64,000 nt of DNA from Xylaria sp. FL1777 (lineage: Eukaryota > Ascomycota > Sordariomycetes > Xylariales > Xylariaceae): positions 584,953 through 648,952 of the forward strand of contig MU400514.1 in the NCBI GenBank assembly GCA_022578965.1, in the 5' to 3' direction. A model generated the notes under the pieces. It saw only the letters and a program-made list of their open reading frames with translations. It had not been told where the DNA came from and did not search any database. The translations under genes and the position numbers were made by a program. This document shows, in pieces, positions 24,039 through 35,807 of the stretch (position 1 is its first letter; each line of letters opens with the position of its first letter).

Positions 24039-24257
24039 GTAATCTATACCGTCATTCCATTGGGCTAAGGACACCAATTTTTCAGCGGCTATAGCACAAC
24101 TCATCAAGTCCCTCTTCAAAAAAGCGTGGGAAAAGTTAGAGCACTGTGACCGTTCTTTTACACCACTCCACTTCCACGGTTCTCTCTGATTAGCTTATGA
24201 TCAACAGCGCAGTTCAGGTTTCCCTACCGGACTTTCAAACCACTAGTATCTTTTAGA

Positions 24258-26502
24258 TTAGCAAATTTCTTGAGTACATCTAGATTGGTACCATTGTAGA
24301 AAATGCCATTCCTTAAAATCTTAGCCAAATCCTACTCCTACCAAATAGAGTCCTCAAAAAAAAAAAAGTAGCCTGATGATAAATCGCATACCTGTTGTAT
24401 AGCCTTGTAGTTCCATGAATTTCGATAGAGCATCCAACGAATATTTTTTTCCTCCCAAACCTCGAGCACTATTCTATCCTCAGGATAAGTATATGGTAGC
24501 GAGTTGGGATCCCGGACCTCTATTTGTCCCCACGGACTCGCTCTCACTACTGTGTTCCTATGGAAAAAATGATCACTCTTGTTTGGATAAGTTGGATCCT
24601 GCCAGAAGAACTCGGAAAGCATCTTTGAAACCCAAACCGAAGACACAGGCTGTACTGCGATTCTTGCTTCGTCTCGCGATTGAACAGGTCTACAATTTAG
24701 ATCGAATTCCATGCAACAGGTCCCTATTGGTGGTGGTAGAGATAATGAAGTCTTATTAGACGTAGAGAAAGCTGTTAAATACGATTAGAGCTTTTTATAG
24801 AATTAGAAACCTACCGTGAAAATAAAATTACAATAAAAAGTATAAAATGCTTAAAGCTTACGTGTAAGCATTATACTTCCTCCAAACAAAAGCTGATCCA
24901 TGTAATGCCCAGTCTCGGAACAGCCTCTGGCGTTTAAGTACTGAAAAGATATTTTATAAGTAAGAAATCAATAGTAACAAAAACATGTAAACAAAAACAT
25001 ACCGGTTCGTTATTTCCACCTCGCTTAAACATTTCTAAATATGGCCCTGCCTCAATACGAGCTTTCATTATAGCATGCATAGTTTCGTGTACCATCTAGC
25101 AAGTAACGTGTTAATATAAAACAGCGGTCAATTGTAGCAAGCTAACTCACCACGAGCGCAATATCAACTTGTGTAGCACATATCTCTCCTAAAGTCACTT
25201 TCGAGCTCAACATGCATTCCAATCTTCTAACTCCTATGGTAATTATTGCAAGGTACTTGGGATCTTTTTCAGCGACTGTTATGCCTTCGGCAGGCTCCCC
25301 ATCTAAAAAGGACCACGCTACTAACGAAAGAAAGCTTTCTAGTGTATTTTCCCATTGAGCAATAGGGACTAAGATATGTAAGCTTATTAACTTTAATCAT
25401 AATAAAGGAGCAAGGAAAGCTTACTAAATTCGAATGGCAAGGTATTTATTTTTCTCATTTGGTGAATCATCATTTCGGCAGACCGGCTTAATAAAACTAG
25501 ATCTTCCCCGGAAAGTCTAGGTGGACCAAATATATCTTCAAAACTTTTCCAGTCCGTTATTTTACCAAAGAGTATTGTTTGTAACTAAGAATTATTAAAT
25601 TAACAAGTATTATTCCTTTTCTTTTTTTTTTAAAAAAAAGAATTATCTTACTAAACATAATAACATTAGCATTAGTATAGTTATATAATACTAAAGCAAA
25701 AAAAGCGTTATATACCTCCTTTATGTTTATCTTTAATAAGTGATTTAAAGATCCGATTTACTAGTTCGATACTAACTCTTAAGAATTCCCATATCTTTGG
25801 TTCATCTACACTCCAGCGTCTCCTTGGCTCCTGGGTAAAGTCCGGGGTAAATCCAATCCAATCCAACCATCTCTCCTTCCGCAAGAATTTAAACCATTGC
25901 GTCTCGTCAACCTTGATTCTCTCACGTTGGTAGACCGAAAAACCTGCATCCTCATTGGTTCCTGAAATTGCTGGCCGCGTCCGAAGTGGGAATTGCTGCC
26001 AAGAGGATTCAGGCAGATGGGCGCTGAATAAAGGTAGGTCGATTGGAAGCTTGTCTATAAGTCGGTGCCCTGCAGACACAAGACCACTTTCTGGCGAAAA
26101 GCGCAGGAAACGATTCAAAGCAGCAGATTGCCATGTACAGAGACCTCCTAACGTATCTCTTTGAAACTTCTCACAAACCAAGGCCTTGTCATAATCTGAA
26201 TCGCTGTGGGGTAGGTTTGGCATCAATGGGTCTTGATCATAGTATACTGGATCGTCTATTCTTGGAACTGGAGCTAAGGGGCAATGGTTGACATTTTGTG
26301 ACGTGAACGCCAAATTCCCATAGGAGAATCGTGTTGCCCATGGCGAGGATGGTAGATCTGTTGAAAATCCTATTTCCTGAATAGGATCCATACTGGGAAT
26401 GGACGAACCAGGGAGTTTAAGAAAACGCTGATGACGTAGCATAGGAAAATAAATATTGGGCGGGTAAGGTATGGGGTCTCTGCTGCTTATTTCTTTTCTC
26501 AT
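24258..26502 (-). CDS. Putative HExxH zinc metallopeptidase-like protein, seven exons
   Basis: Exons on the minus strand: 26502-25716, 25584-25425, 25368-25151, 25095-25003, 24940-24862, 24723-24392 and 24311-24258, about 573 residues. Introns 2 to 6 have good GT..AG ends and matching phases. Intron 1 (about 25715-25585) does not close: the donor is phase 1 but the next exon reads in phase 0, so that joint is uncertain or mutated. Exon 4 encodes VHETMHAIM, an HExxH zinc signature near residue 390, followed about 30 residues on by NEPYLNARGCSETGHYMDQ, which supplies possible third-ligand Glu residues. The N-terminal third is Pro-rich with Trp/Phe patches. No signal peptide is evident, so it is probably intracellular. 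I do not recognise a named family. Introns are more A+T-rich than exons, and the gene lies in an A+T-rich part of the island. Confidence 0.7.
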
Positions 26503-26949
26503 GAAAGAATTAACATATAAGGTGTATATTTAAAGATCACTAAGTCCGGAAACAACAAACCAAATGAAATGAACAAAGAGAATAAAACTAAAAAGCATAG
26601 TTAGCAATATAGTGCGCGCCACCACTTAAATGATTAATACTTTACTGGATTAATTCATGAACTGCTTGTTACATAATTAATATTTACTTAACAGAAAACG
26701 AAAAGATAGTAAATATAATTGCTCCATGATATAGTAGCAGCTTTTAAGCTCCTTTACAGTGCTGTCTTAGCGACTATTGTTATAATTACGTCCCTTTGTT
26801 CCAAGCGAAGCCGTTTTGTCGCGTATAGGTGGCTATACGCTTAGTCATATGGAAGCTGACCAGTGCACTCTCCAGAAGGGATCAGTTAAACAGCCTCTAG
26901 AAGATCTAAGTTCTTAGAAGGTAGCTAGTTAATAACAAAGGAAATGATC
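26503..26949. other. Spacer between the HExxH gene promoter and the PRP22 relic
   Basis: A+T-rich sequence with no gene. The PRP22-like reading seen just downstream on the minus strand fades out here. Confidence 0.45.
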
Positions 26950-28285
26950 GCAATATATAGGCTCATATGGCCTCGTCAACATATTAAGTTAACTGTGTTG
27001 TTTTGTCTGAGCCTGTTTCACCAACTATAACGAAAGTCTGATGCTTTCGTACAGCATAAATCAAGGGGTCTCGGAAGGCAGATCTCGGAGGGATTTTCGC
27101 TGTTGCTTAATTGTCATATTTGTTATTCTCCCATATGACTTAATTTTCGGCTGGACAGCACGCTTCCATTTGGGGAGGCTGGCGGACTGTGTTGTATTGT
27201 CTGCCTTGGTAGTGTTCTTGATGTCGCTTGCGAATCTTCTTCCCTCGAAATTCGCTATTCGGCCGTTCCACTGGGCGGAAAGCGCTTCCCTCTCCTTCTG
27301 GTTGGTAGCAGCTTCGGCACTGGCCTCTTGTTGCTATAGTTCTTTTCCCCCCTTTACTATAGCGGTACTAACTATGGCAGCCTGATTTAATGACTCATCG
27401 GTGCCTTTACAACTTGGATAGGCGATAGTGCGAGAGATTGTGTGATCTGGTCACCAAGGAACGGCGGTTCCCCCATTCCCAAACTCAACATCAAAGATCT
27501 CCCCAACTCATTCTGCCCGTTCTCTGTCGTAGTGTGATCATCGTCGAGGTCGGGAAAATCTAACGCTTTTGCAACGCTAGAGGTAATGAGCTGGCGGGTT
27601 TCCCACCTCTTCGGGGAGGGTATTCTCTTCCTTTTGCGGTCGGGGGGATAAGGGTTCTGGAGTTTATGACTGGTGTAGTCATTCTTGCTTCCACCCAGTG
27701 CCTGCATGTTAGCGCCAGAACCGAAGCTCGCTTGGGGCAGCAAAGTCGTGTCCTATCTCCTAATCAATATCTTTCATCGACGGCACAGTTCTCTTCCTAT
27801 CTTCGCTGATGACTTTGACCTTGATGGATTGGCCACGTTTCACCAAACCCGACGGGTGGTTGACACGTATATTCGAGAGTCTGGAAATACGGATGAGGCC
27901 CCCTATTTTGCCTCTCACATTATGGAGATTCACAAGTATGCCGAAGTCCTTTACATTCGTGATATGGCCATTATAGATCCTCTGTAGAATAGGCGCATTG
28001 GCTGTTTCGGGCTCTAGTCAACGCACTTGATTGCCGCTCTCATGCTGCTACTCGTTATTCTTGCCATCATCGTAGCGGTAGCGATCGTGTCGCCTGTATG
28101 GCTTTCTTTCACGGTCTGGCGAGCAACTCCTCGGTAACTCTTTGGGCTGATTGTCGGGCACTCGCTCCGAGTTTCGATTTCGGTTGCAATTGCTTGTCCG
28201 CAGGTCCAGTGTGTGGGTTTTCGATTCGAGAGCCTCTAGCGCATGCAGCGCGTCATGGATGGGTTGGCAGAGCAAGTACTTTCAA
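26950..28285 (-). pseudogene. Decayed 5' fragment of a PRP22-type DEAH splicing helicase gene
   Basis: Reading the minus strand from 28285 down, successive segments match the order of Prp22: an Arg/Asp-rich linker (DRERKPYRRHDRYRYDD), an S1 RNA-binding domain at about 28015-27765 (RIYNGHITNVKDFG, GLIRISRLSNIRVNHPSGLV), then SGANMQALGGSKNDYT, LQNPYPPDRKRKR, PKRWETRQLI, SPIQVVKAP, FASDIKN, PKWKRAVQP and finally VIVGETGSDKTTQLT with a Walker A Gly changed to Asp. The frame is broken by a stop at 27760-27762, a frameshift just after it near 27750, a stop after the KAPMSH segment at 27387, a frameshift there, and further stops including one right after TTQLT. Several stops sit where Prp22 has Gln, as expected for C-to-T change. 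The helicase C-terminal half is absent. Not functional; a duplicate or remnant of the genuine gene. Confidence 0.82.
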
Positions 28286-30518
28286 GTAAGCTCGGAGGCA
28301 AGACACCTACCTACCTTCAGTACTATTTTAAGCCTGGCAATGTTGTATTTATATGGGGACTAGCTAATCCTGCTAGAGCCCCATATTTATTTAGCTTCAC
28401 CCAATTTGATCGACTCGTCCAGCCCTTCAGCCACTGAACCGCTCAGCCACCTACATATACGCAGTATTACTACCTGCTAGTGTAGATAAGTAAGTACCTA
28501 GGTAGCGGCATCTCTCCTTTGATACTATTTTGGCCACCCGGTGGTAAGTTATCTAGCCTCAGGAAGGTATTCTACAATTGATGCTTTTCCTTTACAACGC
28601 TCTCGTTAGCGTTCTGACTTCGTCAGCGCACGTTCGTTTTAATTTGTTGGCGGCTGCGTTTGTCTTGCCCAGGGCCTCATAGGCCGGGCGCAGAATCGTC
28701 GGGCTGCACCAACGGGCGCTGGATAATTACCTCTTTTTTTCGTCATACAGGCAGGCTACTGGCGTTTGTCTCTTCATACGAGCCACTTGGCCTTCGTTCC
28801 ACAGGCCTTCGTTTCTTCGTACAGGCCTTACATGCACATTCATGGGACGCAAGTATGGGCAGCTCTTCGAATCCTGGCTCGAAGCGGAGATGGCGCACCA
28901 GCCAGGGCTCGTCTAGGGCTCACGCGTCCCCCCCAATATACGCGTTCAACAACCCTCCATTCTCTAGGCCTGTGACAAGTTGCAGAAGCGCAATAGGTAT
29001 TGCATCGAGAGCAGGTTGCCTTGGCTTCCAGCCAAATCGGGGTATAATCGCCGTTTTATACGGGGCGGGGTCAAGTTTAGCTGTTGGATGTCTACGAATG
29101 AATGCCTTTAATATTGGGTATTTCGCATCACTCGGCCGCCCTATACTCATTGGTCCAGTATCATGTAGCAGCAGGTCAAGATGAAGGCGAGACCGTCCAC
29201 TTTGTGTGCCGGCACGAGGAATCGACCCTGATCAAGCAAACCAACCCTGGCAAGATTGGTCCGCCGGCTACAGTTGGCGCCGCTCTAACAGGAGCTAATG
29301 GGCCTTGTTCTACAACCTAGACAGATCGGCTAGTTAATGGTATTTTGCGTCAAAGAACGTGCATTATTGCGGCTGGCATCTTCTTAGCGAGCCTAGGATC
29401 ATTAGCTGGTGATTGAAGCCTTTCTTGGCAGGTGAGCGCCAGTGACTCTGGCAGCTCTCAGCCTGAGCCGCGGGGCCTGGACCTGAGATATCTGCTGCGT
29501 CGGTCGAAGCATATACCTTATAACCAAGGTCGAGGACAGCATTCTCAGTCAAATGTCCTAAAAGGCGGCTTCTGGGGGCCCACGGTATATTCGTCAGTGC
29601 GACCGGCGTAGCTGTACTACCCCCAGGTGACAACATTCATTTTTCTTTTCTGCATGCACCAGGACGAATTGGTTCTCATAGTTACACTTGCTTTGGAGTG
29701 GTTGGGACTAGGTAGGCTTGCAGGTGACCTCGGCTAAGCTGAACTTATTGCTATGCAGGAGTAAACGCATCACTGGTCAGTCCCCAGACAACGTGGCAAT
29801 GGTGACAGGCATCAATGAAAGAAAACAACGATCCGGGCTGTACCATCGGATGAAGATGGCGAACATGAAGGTTATTTACACTAATTAAGCTAGCCAAACT
29901 GTTATCGTTGATGTCGGTAAGGGCGCTGCGCATGGAAAGCCACCGTCTCTAGATTCTCTATACAGTGGCAAGGGCCAACAACCACCACTTTGCACTCTCG
30001 CAGGAACTAAGTAGACAACAATCTGGCGATAATCATACCCAATGATGCATCATTCCAATTGATTTGTTTGGTGCGCAGAGCCCGCGATACCCGACATACT
30101 TTGGACGCCATTGTGCCCTGGGCAGCGTGTACGGCCCGTTGGGTTGTGGGTGGTAGTTGAGGCAAGGCCAATAACAGCGGCATGCATTATGTGTTATTAA
30201 GGACTAGGAGAGACGGAAGCGAATAGCCCATATTTGAATCCAAATATGAAGACTGCCTGTCGGATTAGATTTAGTTGAGGTAAAAACCCTCGTCCTTCAT
30301 TCCCTTCTCTGTTACTGGTATTAATTACAACATACAAAACAGTCCAATCCATATTAGCAACCGGCTTTCCTCATTAAATCCAAGCCGCCTCCCGTCCTCA
30401 ACGTCTGAAGAAGTAGGCCACGTACCTCTATATTTTTCTTTGAGCTCATCAAAAGGACATGTATGTAGTTCAACAATACCACAAAAATTCCAGCAGATAG
30501 CCCACCGGCAATGCCAAA
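28286..30518. other. 2.2 kb gene-free or relic region
   Basis: Several medium open frames exist on both strands (for example 28660-29184 plus, 28920-29150 minus and 29364-29636 minus), but none shows a family motif, start context or closing introns. Given the PRP22 relic next door, other decayed sequence is plausible here. I cannot support a gene. Confidence 0.4.
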
Positions 30519-33500
30519 ATGGGAGCCTCTATTCCAGATCTCACATGTACCAACAATGATGGCGAGAAGCCTCTCCATTTGGCAGCTAAACAAGGCCACA
30601 AAAGCGCCGTGTCTTTCATCCTGAGCAGACTTGAAGAGGCCTCTTCGACCATCAGCGAGAAAAATGCGCGAGACAACAACGGGAAGACTGCCTTGCACAT
30701 TGCCTCTGAAAATAACAGGATGGAGGTTGTAAAAGTCCTTTTAGGGGCGAACGTGGCCGTCGATCTACCAGACAACCATCGCCGCACCCCTCTCCATCTG
30801 GCTGCCGCGAAGGGCCATAGTGAGGTTGTGAAACTTCTCCTCAGCGCCCTCGCATGTCCTGGTATCCCAGACGAGGAGATGAAGATCCCTCTTCACCTTT
30901 CCTCCGCCGAAGGACAGAAAACGGTTACTGATATTCTTCTACAAAGAGGAAATGGAACGAAAGATAGGCTAGACAATACGGGATGTTCACCGCTTTTCTA
31001 CGCGGCGGAAAAAGGCCATAGGGACGTCGCCGAGACGCTGAAGCTCCAAGGTGCGGAAGTTGATTTAAAGAGCAATGGCCGCACCCTGCTCTGGAAGATG
31101 GCAGCGGAGGGAAATGTGACTGCTTGCGAGATTCTGATTGATCTCGGAGCCGACATAGAAGCTACAGACCAGAAAGGATGGACTCCATTATATGCTGCCG
31201 CGGAAGCCGACAAAACTGACGCTTTCTGGGCACTCATCCGAAAAAAGGCGAACAAGAACGCGATGGAGGCTGGTACTGGACTAACGCTCCTCCACCGCGC
31301 CGCACGAGACGGCAGTATTAGAGCTGTTAAACTCCTCCTCGGGGCGGGGGCAGATAAAGAGCAGAAGGACAATTCAGGATGTACGCCACTTTACGTTGCG
31401 GCAATGTTAGGTAAGGATGACATCGCACAGGAATTAGTTAACGAAGGAGCAGCAAAGGAGTCTCCTGATGCCGATGGGAGCACCTGGCTACACCGTGCAG
31501 CGCGAGAGGGTAACGCAACGGCGATTACTATTCTCCTTAAATTAGGTGCAAATACGGAGGCGCGTGACACCTCCAAACGCACCCCCCTCTACGTAGCCGC
31601 AGAAGGGAACAATATGGAAGCAGCTAAGGCCTTGGCCACAAACACAGATGTCAATGCCCATGATAACACTCCTAAAGGCGGAACGCTACTGCACCGTGCG
31701 GCACGAGAAGGCAATATATTCGCGACCGATATTCTCATCGCCCTCGACGCCAATGTCGACGCTCTGGACAAACAAGGCCGCACGCCCCTGCATGTAGTAG
31801 CCACGAACGCTCGCGGGGTAGTATATAGTCTTAGCGTCAAAGCGAAACATAATCTCAAAGACAATAACGGGCAGACCCCATTGCATATCGCCTGTGGTCA
31901 CGGAAAGCAGGCGACAGAAATAGTGCAGCTTCTTATCGAATATGGTGCCGAAGTAAACACTCAGGACCACGATGGCCATACCCCCCTGCACACTGCTGCC
32001 GCTCGAGGGGAGCTGGAGATCCTCATCATACTAGTTGCGAACACTAGGGAGCTTCATGGAACTGACAACAAGAAGAAGACGGCTCTTCATGTTGCCGCGG
32101 AGTATGACATGATTGATGCGTTGCAGCTGCTTTTAATTGAGGGCCTGGATATAGAGGCACGGGACAAAAAGGGACAGACACCTCTGCACCTTGCTGTCCA
32201 GCATGGCAAAACCGCCGCCGCCAGAATACTAATAGCCAAGGGGGCAAACCGGGCGGCTGTGGACGCGATTGGATATTGCCCATTACACCATGCCGCAGAA
32301 AGAGGATTTGACGACATAATTAAGTTGTTGATTGACATGCGGCCGATTGTTGATGTAAGATTCCCTGAAGTACTTCTTTCTGGTTGCTGGCTTGGCTCAT
32401 GACTGTTTTATTCTGTACTGACATCGCGATATCCGTCTTATCATTTGTAGACTGTGCCGGAGACAAAAGAGCAGTACATTCTTTTCATTCGCAAGTTTAT
32501 ACACGAGACTCTTCGCGAAGCCATCCGTCCCTCCGACCAGCGGGTTAGGGAACTAGCCACGAAGGCGGTCATCAACGTCTCGAATATCACGAAACGCTGG
32601 AAACTGAACCCTGATAGCGGGCCAAACCTCGTCAAGCTTATGCTCTACGACTTTGCTATTTTATGTGGTACGTGACCTCTTGTACTACTCGACCGAAGCC
32701 GAAGAGAGTAAGCGGAAGTGACTGAACAATAAAACAGATGACAGTACATCAATGCACCATGGAAAGCGCGTGGAAAATCTAAAACGCACTCTCAACCGGG
32801 TGGCACAGATCACCCAGTCCATGGATCTTGACCAGTCTGGCATAAACATCCGGTTTCTCAACTACACCAAAGACGATTCAGGGGATTTTGACAACATGAC
32901 CGATCTTAAAGCCATATCACGGCAGGTCAACGACGTATTCCAAGAAAAGCGGAAAGGGTCGAAGTTAGGCGGCAAGTTAGAGGAAAAGATTATTGACCCT
33001 TTTGTCAAGAAGAGAATCCAAAATCATGATTTCAAGAAGCCGATTATCGTTCTTCTGATTACAGATGGAGAGGTATGCTCACAACACATTTACATACCTG
33101 AATTGGGCTAACTGACTAATCGTCTGTGTTCTGTTAGCCTCACGAGGAAAAGGGTGCCCTGAAACAGGTTATCAAGAACTGCAAAAGGTTCCTCGTTGAG
33201 AAGGGGTACGGAAACAGCTCGGTTGTCTTTCTTCTCTCGCAGGTCGGTACCGATAAATTAGCAACAGAATTTCTCAAGAGCATCGAGAAAGATGAAGACA
33301 TTTGTCATATGGTTTACTGTTCACCTAGCAGGTTGGATGACATGATCCATAAGACACAGGAATACAGCTCCGATGACGAGTATACCGCTAAGGTAGGACT
33401 AATCCCCCTACTCCCGGACTAGAAATGATGGGCTAATAGAAGCTCATTAAATATGGATAGTTGACCGAGATATTCTTAGCTGCCCTCGAAAATCAAGCCA

Positions 33501-33553
33501 AGCTGGCTGATACAGCAGTGTGGTCGGATGCTGCTAAAAGTGAACTGAGATAA
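30519..33553 (+). CDS. Ankyrin-repeat protein with C-terminal von Willebrand factor A domain
   Basis: Five exons (30519-32354, 32451-32667, 32738-33072, 33138-33392, 33461-33553) close in frame at 911 residues; introns are 65-96 nt. Exon 1 is almost entirely ankyrin repeats. I count about 18, from EKPLHLAAKQGH to GYCPLHHAAERGF, many with TPLHxAA cores, and several with the variant LLHRAAREGN. After a helical linker, a vWA domain begins near residue 675: FAILCDDSTSM gives the MIDAS DxSxS (split by intron 2), NMTDLK may supply the MIDAS Thr, and VLLITDGE the later Asp. vWA domains bind a metal and partner proteins; ankyrin repeats are protein-binding scaffolds. There is no NACHT, kinase or lipase domain, so it is either a stand-alone adaptor or has lost an N-terminal effector. 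A stop lies in frame just upstream of the ATG (about 30497). The 3' end converges on the PD-(D/E)XK-like gene 190 nt away. Confidence 0.85.
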
Positions 33554-33743
33554 GAAGTTGTATAAGACTAAGGGACACGAAGGGGTATGAACACCCTGTT
33601 TATATACGTAGTGCGGCCTTCCTAACATGAGGTATGAAGTAGCTAGCTGAATAAACGCATCATATATCTACCATTTTACTAGATACAAGGAGATACAATA
33701 AACATCCATCCACCTCATATAAACAGCCTATCCCAAGGTCGTG

Positions 33744-34589
33744 TCATTCGTAGTTCCTAGCTGCCTCAAACAAGAATCCAAGTAACGCTGCACGCAAATG
33801 AACCGAATTCCCTGAAACAGTCTGAATGCGACAGTGATCCCCTGGGCCGTTTTCCCTGCGTGTGACTAGATTTGGAGAGGTGTTAAATCTAAAGGTAATT
33901 AGAAGCAGATGATCCCAGTCGAATACAGCAACATGAATGGCTCCGTGAGTCATTGCATAATTGGCAGCTTGCTTTATTAGCTTCAAAGAGTTTCCTGCGA
34001 AAAAGGAGTGACCGGGTTTTCTCCTTCCCGATGCAATGTGCCGTTTAATCTGATCCTGGCGGCGATTTTCGTCCTTATCGAGCTCGAGATATGCGGCATT
34101 AAATTCATTTTTAAGGATGATGCCTCTTTTCTTGAATTCGACGATAGCAAAAATACGACCCCCTAGCTTGTAGACTACATCGCTTCGAATTTGATATGCA
34201 GGGTACTCCGAGAGACATAGGATTTCAGGCTGGAGAGCGGACATGACTTGGTTGACTGGATGCAGAAGATATAGTGCTGCAGCACGTGTCACATCCCCTT
34301 CAGATAGAAGCGTTATTGCCTTCTCTTTCCTATAGATGAAGTCTTTATGCAGGCCAGCGCTTAAAAGATAAGTATGATATTTGGTGAGCGTACTGGCCCT
34401 ATGATTCACCCAGAACCCTTCTGGAAGACTGATCCAGAACTTGGGCGGATCTGTGTTCTTAGTCGATTCTCCAGAAAGTTGGGTGTCGACCACAGCGCCT
34501 GGGGCTTCGCCTGTGTAATTTGGTAAAGATTCCTGGAACGATTCCAGGATCGTCGGCGGGTAACCCAATTGACTCGAGGAAAAGGCCAT
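33744..34589 (-). CDS. PD-(D/E)XK nuclease-fold-like protein, 281 residues
   Basis: A single uninterrupted frame starting at ATG 34589 and ending 190 nt from the convergent ankyrin-vWA gene. The core reads RSDVVYKLGGRIFAIVEFKKRG: Asp137, then Glu151-Phe-Lys153, the D-x(n)-ExK arrangement of the PD-(D/E)XK fold. It is followed by a helix LIKQAANYA with Gln207 and Tyr211 in the place of the common QxxxY motif, and strands AIHVAVFD and HLLLITF. This pattern suggests a restriction-endonuclease-like fold, as in many fungal proteins of unknown role. Catalysis is inferred, not shown. There is no signal peptide or TM segment. N-terminal residues 1-50 look disordered. I give no gene name. Confidence 0.68.
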   Translation of the reverse strand: MAFSSSQLGYPPTILESFQESLPNYTGEAPGAVVDTQLSGESTKNTDPPKFWISLPEGFWVNHRASTLTKYHTYLLSAGLHKDFIYRKEKAITLLSEGDVTRAAALYLLHPVNQVMSALQPEILCLSEYPAYQIRSDVVYKLGGRIFAIVEFKKRGIILKNEFNAAYLELDKDENRRQDQIKRHIASGRRKPGHSFFAGNSLKLIKQAANYAMTHGAIHVAVFDWDHLLLITFRFNTSPNLVTRRENGPGDHCRIQTVSGNSVHLRAALLGFLFEAARNYE

Positions 34590-35807
34590 GTTTGGACAAG
34601 AGTGATGTCAGGCTGCTTCAAGTAATAATCTTTTCGGTTATCGACTGTAGTTTTGAAGAGTGATGGCCAAAAGGATAAAATGCGATTAGTGGAATTCATC
34701 ATTTTCAATAGAACGGTGACAATGGTGGCTATTTATTTTATTTTGAACCGCTCACTACCAAATGCTTCTTATGAGCTAGAATACCAAAACTATAACCGAA
34801 CTAACAAATAGGCCTAAGAACGTAGGCCAGTGTTGGTTGTTAGTTCCAATATGAAAGCCGGATGTCTTAACCCATTAGCTAATTTTATTTTTGTGAGAGT
34901 TCTCAGTTAGGCATTGCAAGAGGCTGAGCTCTTTCATATGGCATACTCGATATTAGTAGGGGCAAAATTGTAATGTGTTTGCCCTCGTTAGTAGTGTGTG
35001 CTATAGATCAGAAGTAAGCCTTGTAATGCTAACCAGGCCACTCTAGCTAGCGTTAGGACCAACAGCTCCCAACATGGACATAACCTATCCAATTAATCAC
35101 CTGGGTAAGCGAACGAGTGAAACTGTTAGATTCTAACCGCGCGCAATTCCAAAATTTTACTCTACTCTGCTCCTGCAGCCCCGGTTTGATTGCCCTGTTG
35201 GGGCGTGCACACAGGTTGTTAAAGGGGGCACCAAGTAACAGATATCCGGTAATGAACTGAGTATCTGCTTCTAGCTACAATACTGTAGACAAGTGCTGAA
35301 TTATACTGGGTAATGATTTTCATCCGCCGAGACCTCAGTTGGAGGGGCACGTACTAACCTTCCATCCAGGCGCATCAGGCTGAAATAACCCTACTTATAC
35401 AAGTTACTCGCTCTCGTCATTATTTGCGATGTCTTAGAGGAGACACTTGGGTTCGTGGTTGCGACACTAAAACGTCTTTCGCCTATTCAGAATTGGCAGA
35501 TTCAATCCCCCTCATAACCCCCCTCACGTTCGGTACCCTACCAAGCCAACCACGGTCCACCATCAGCCGATTTGTCTTCGAAGCTGCTGAGCACAATTCG
35601 TCTTCTAGATTCGCGTCGTAAATATCACACCCCAGATATTACACTGTAGGTACCTAGCAGTCCCATGCGCCTGCCGATCAGCTCCTCACTTAACTCATGC
35701 ATTGAATCTAGGTACTCACATGGACCGGCCCAGGTCCATTTCTGGAAATACGTGCAAATACAAAAGTTACTGTTGTTGTATCTCGCACATAGGAAGTCTA
35801 GCGACGT
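34590..35807. other. Intergenic region between divergent nuclease-like and kinase-like genes
   Basis: This 1.2 kb gap should hold both promoters. I see no convincing gene; a 65-codon frame at 35424-35621 is unremarkable. A GTAGGTACCTAG motif occurs near 35646. Confidence 0.5.

Noticed and set aside
27041..27385. 114-codon hydrophobic plus-strand frame
   Set aside because: It lies antisense to the PRP22 relic, which explains the sequence better.
28660..29184. 174-codon plus-strand frame and overlapping minus-strand frames
   Set aside because: Both strands open at once with no motif or conserved pattern; could be a relic but I cannot name it.
34406..34708. 100-codon minus-strand frame overlapping the PD-(D/E)XK-like gene start
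   Set aside because: Different frame over the same DNA as the gene's N terminus and leader; no features.
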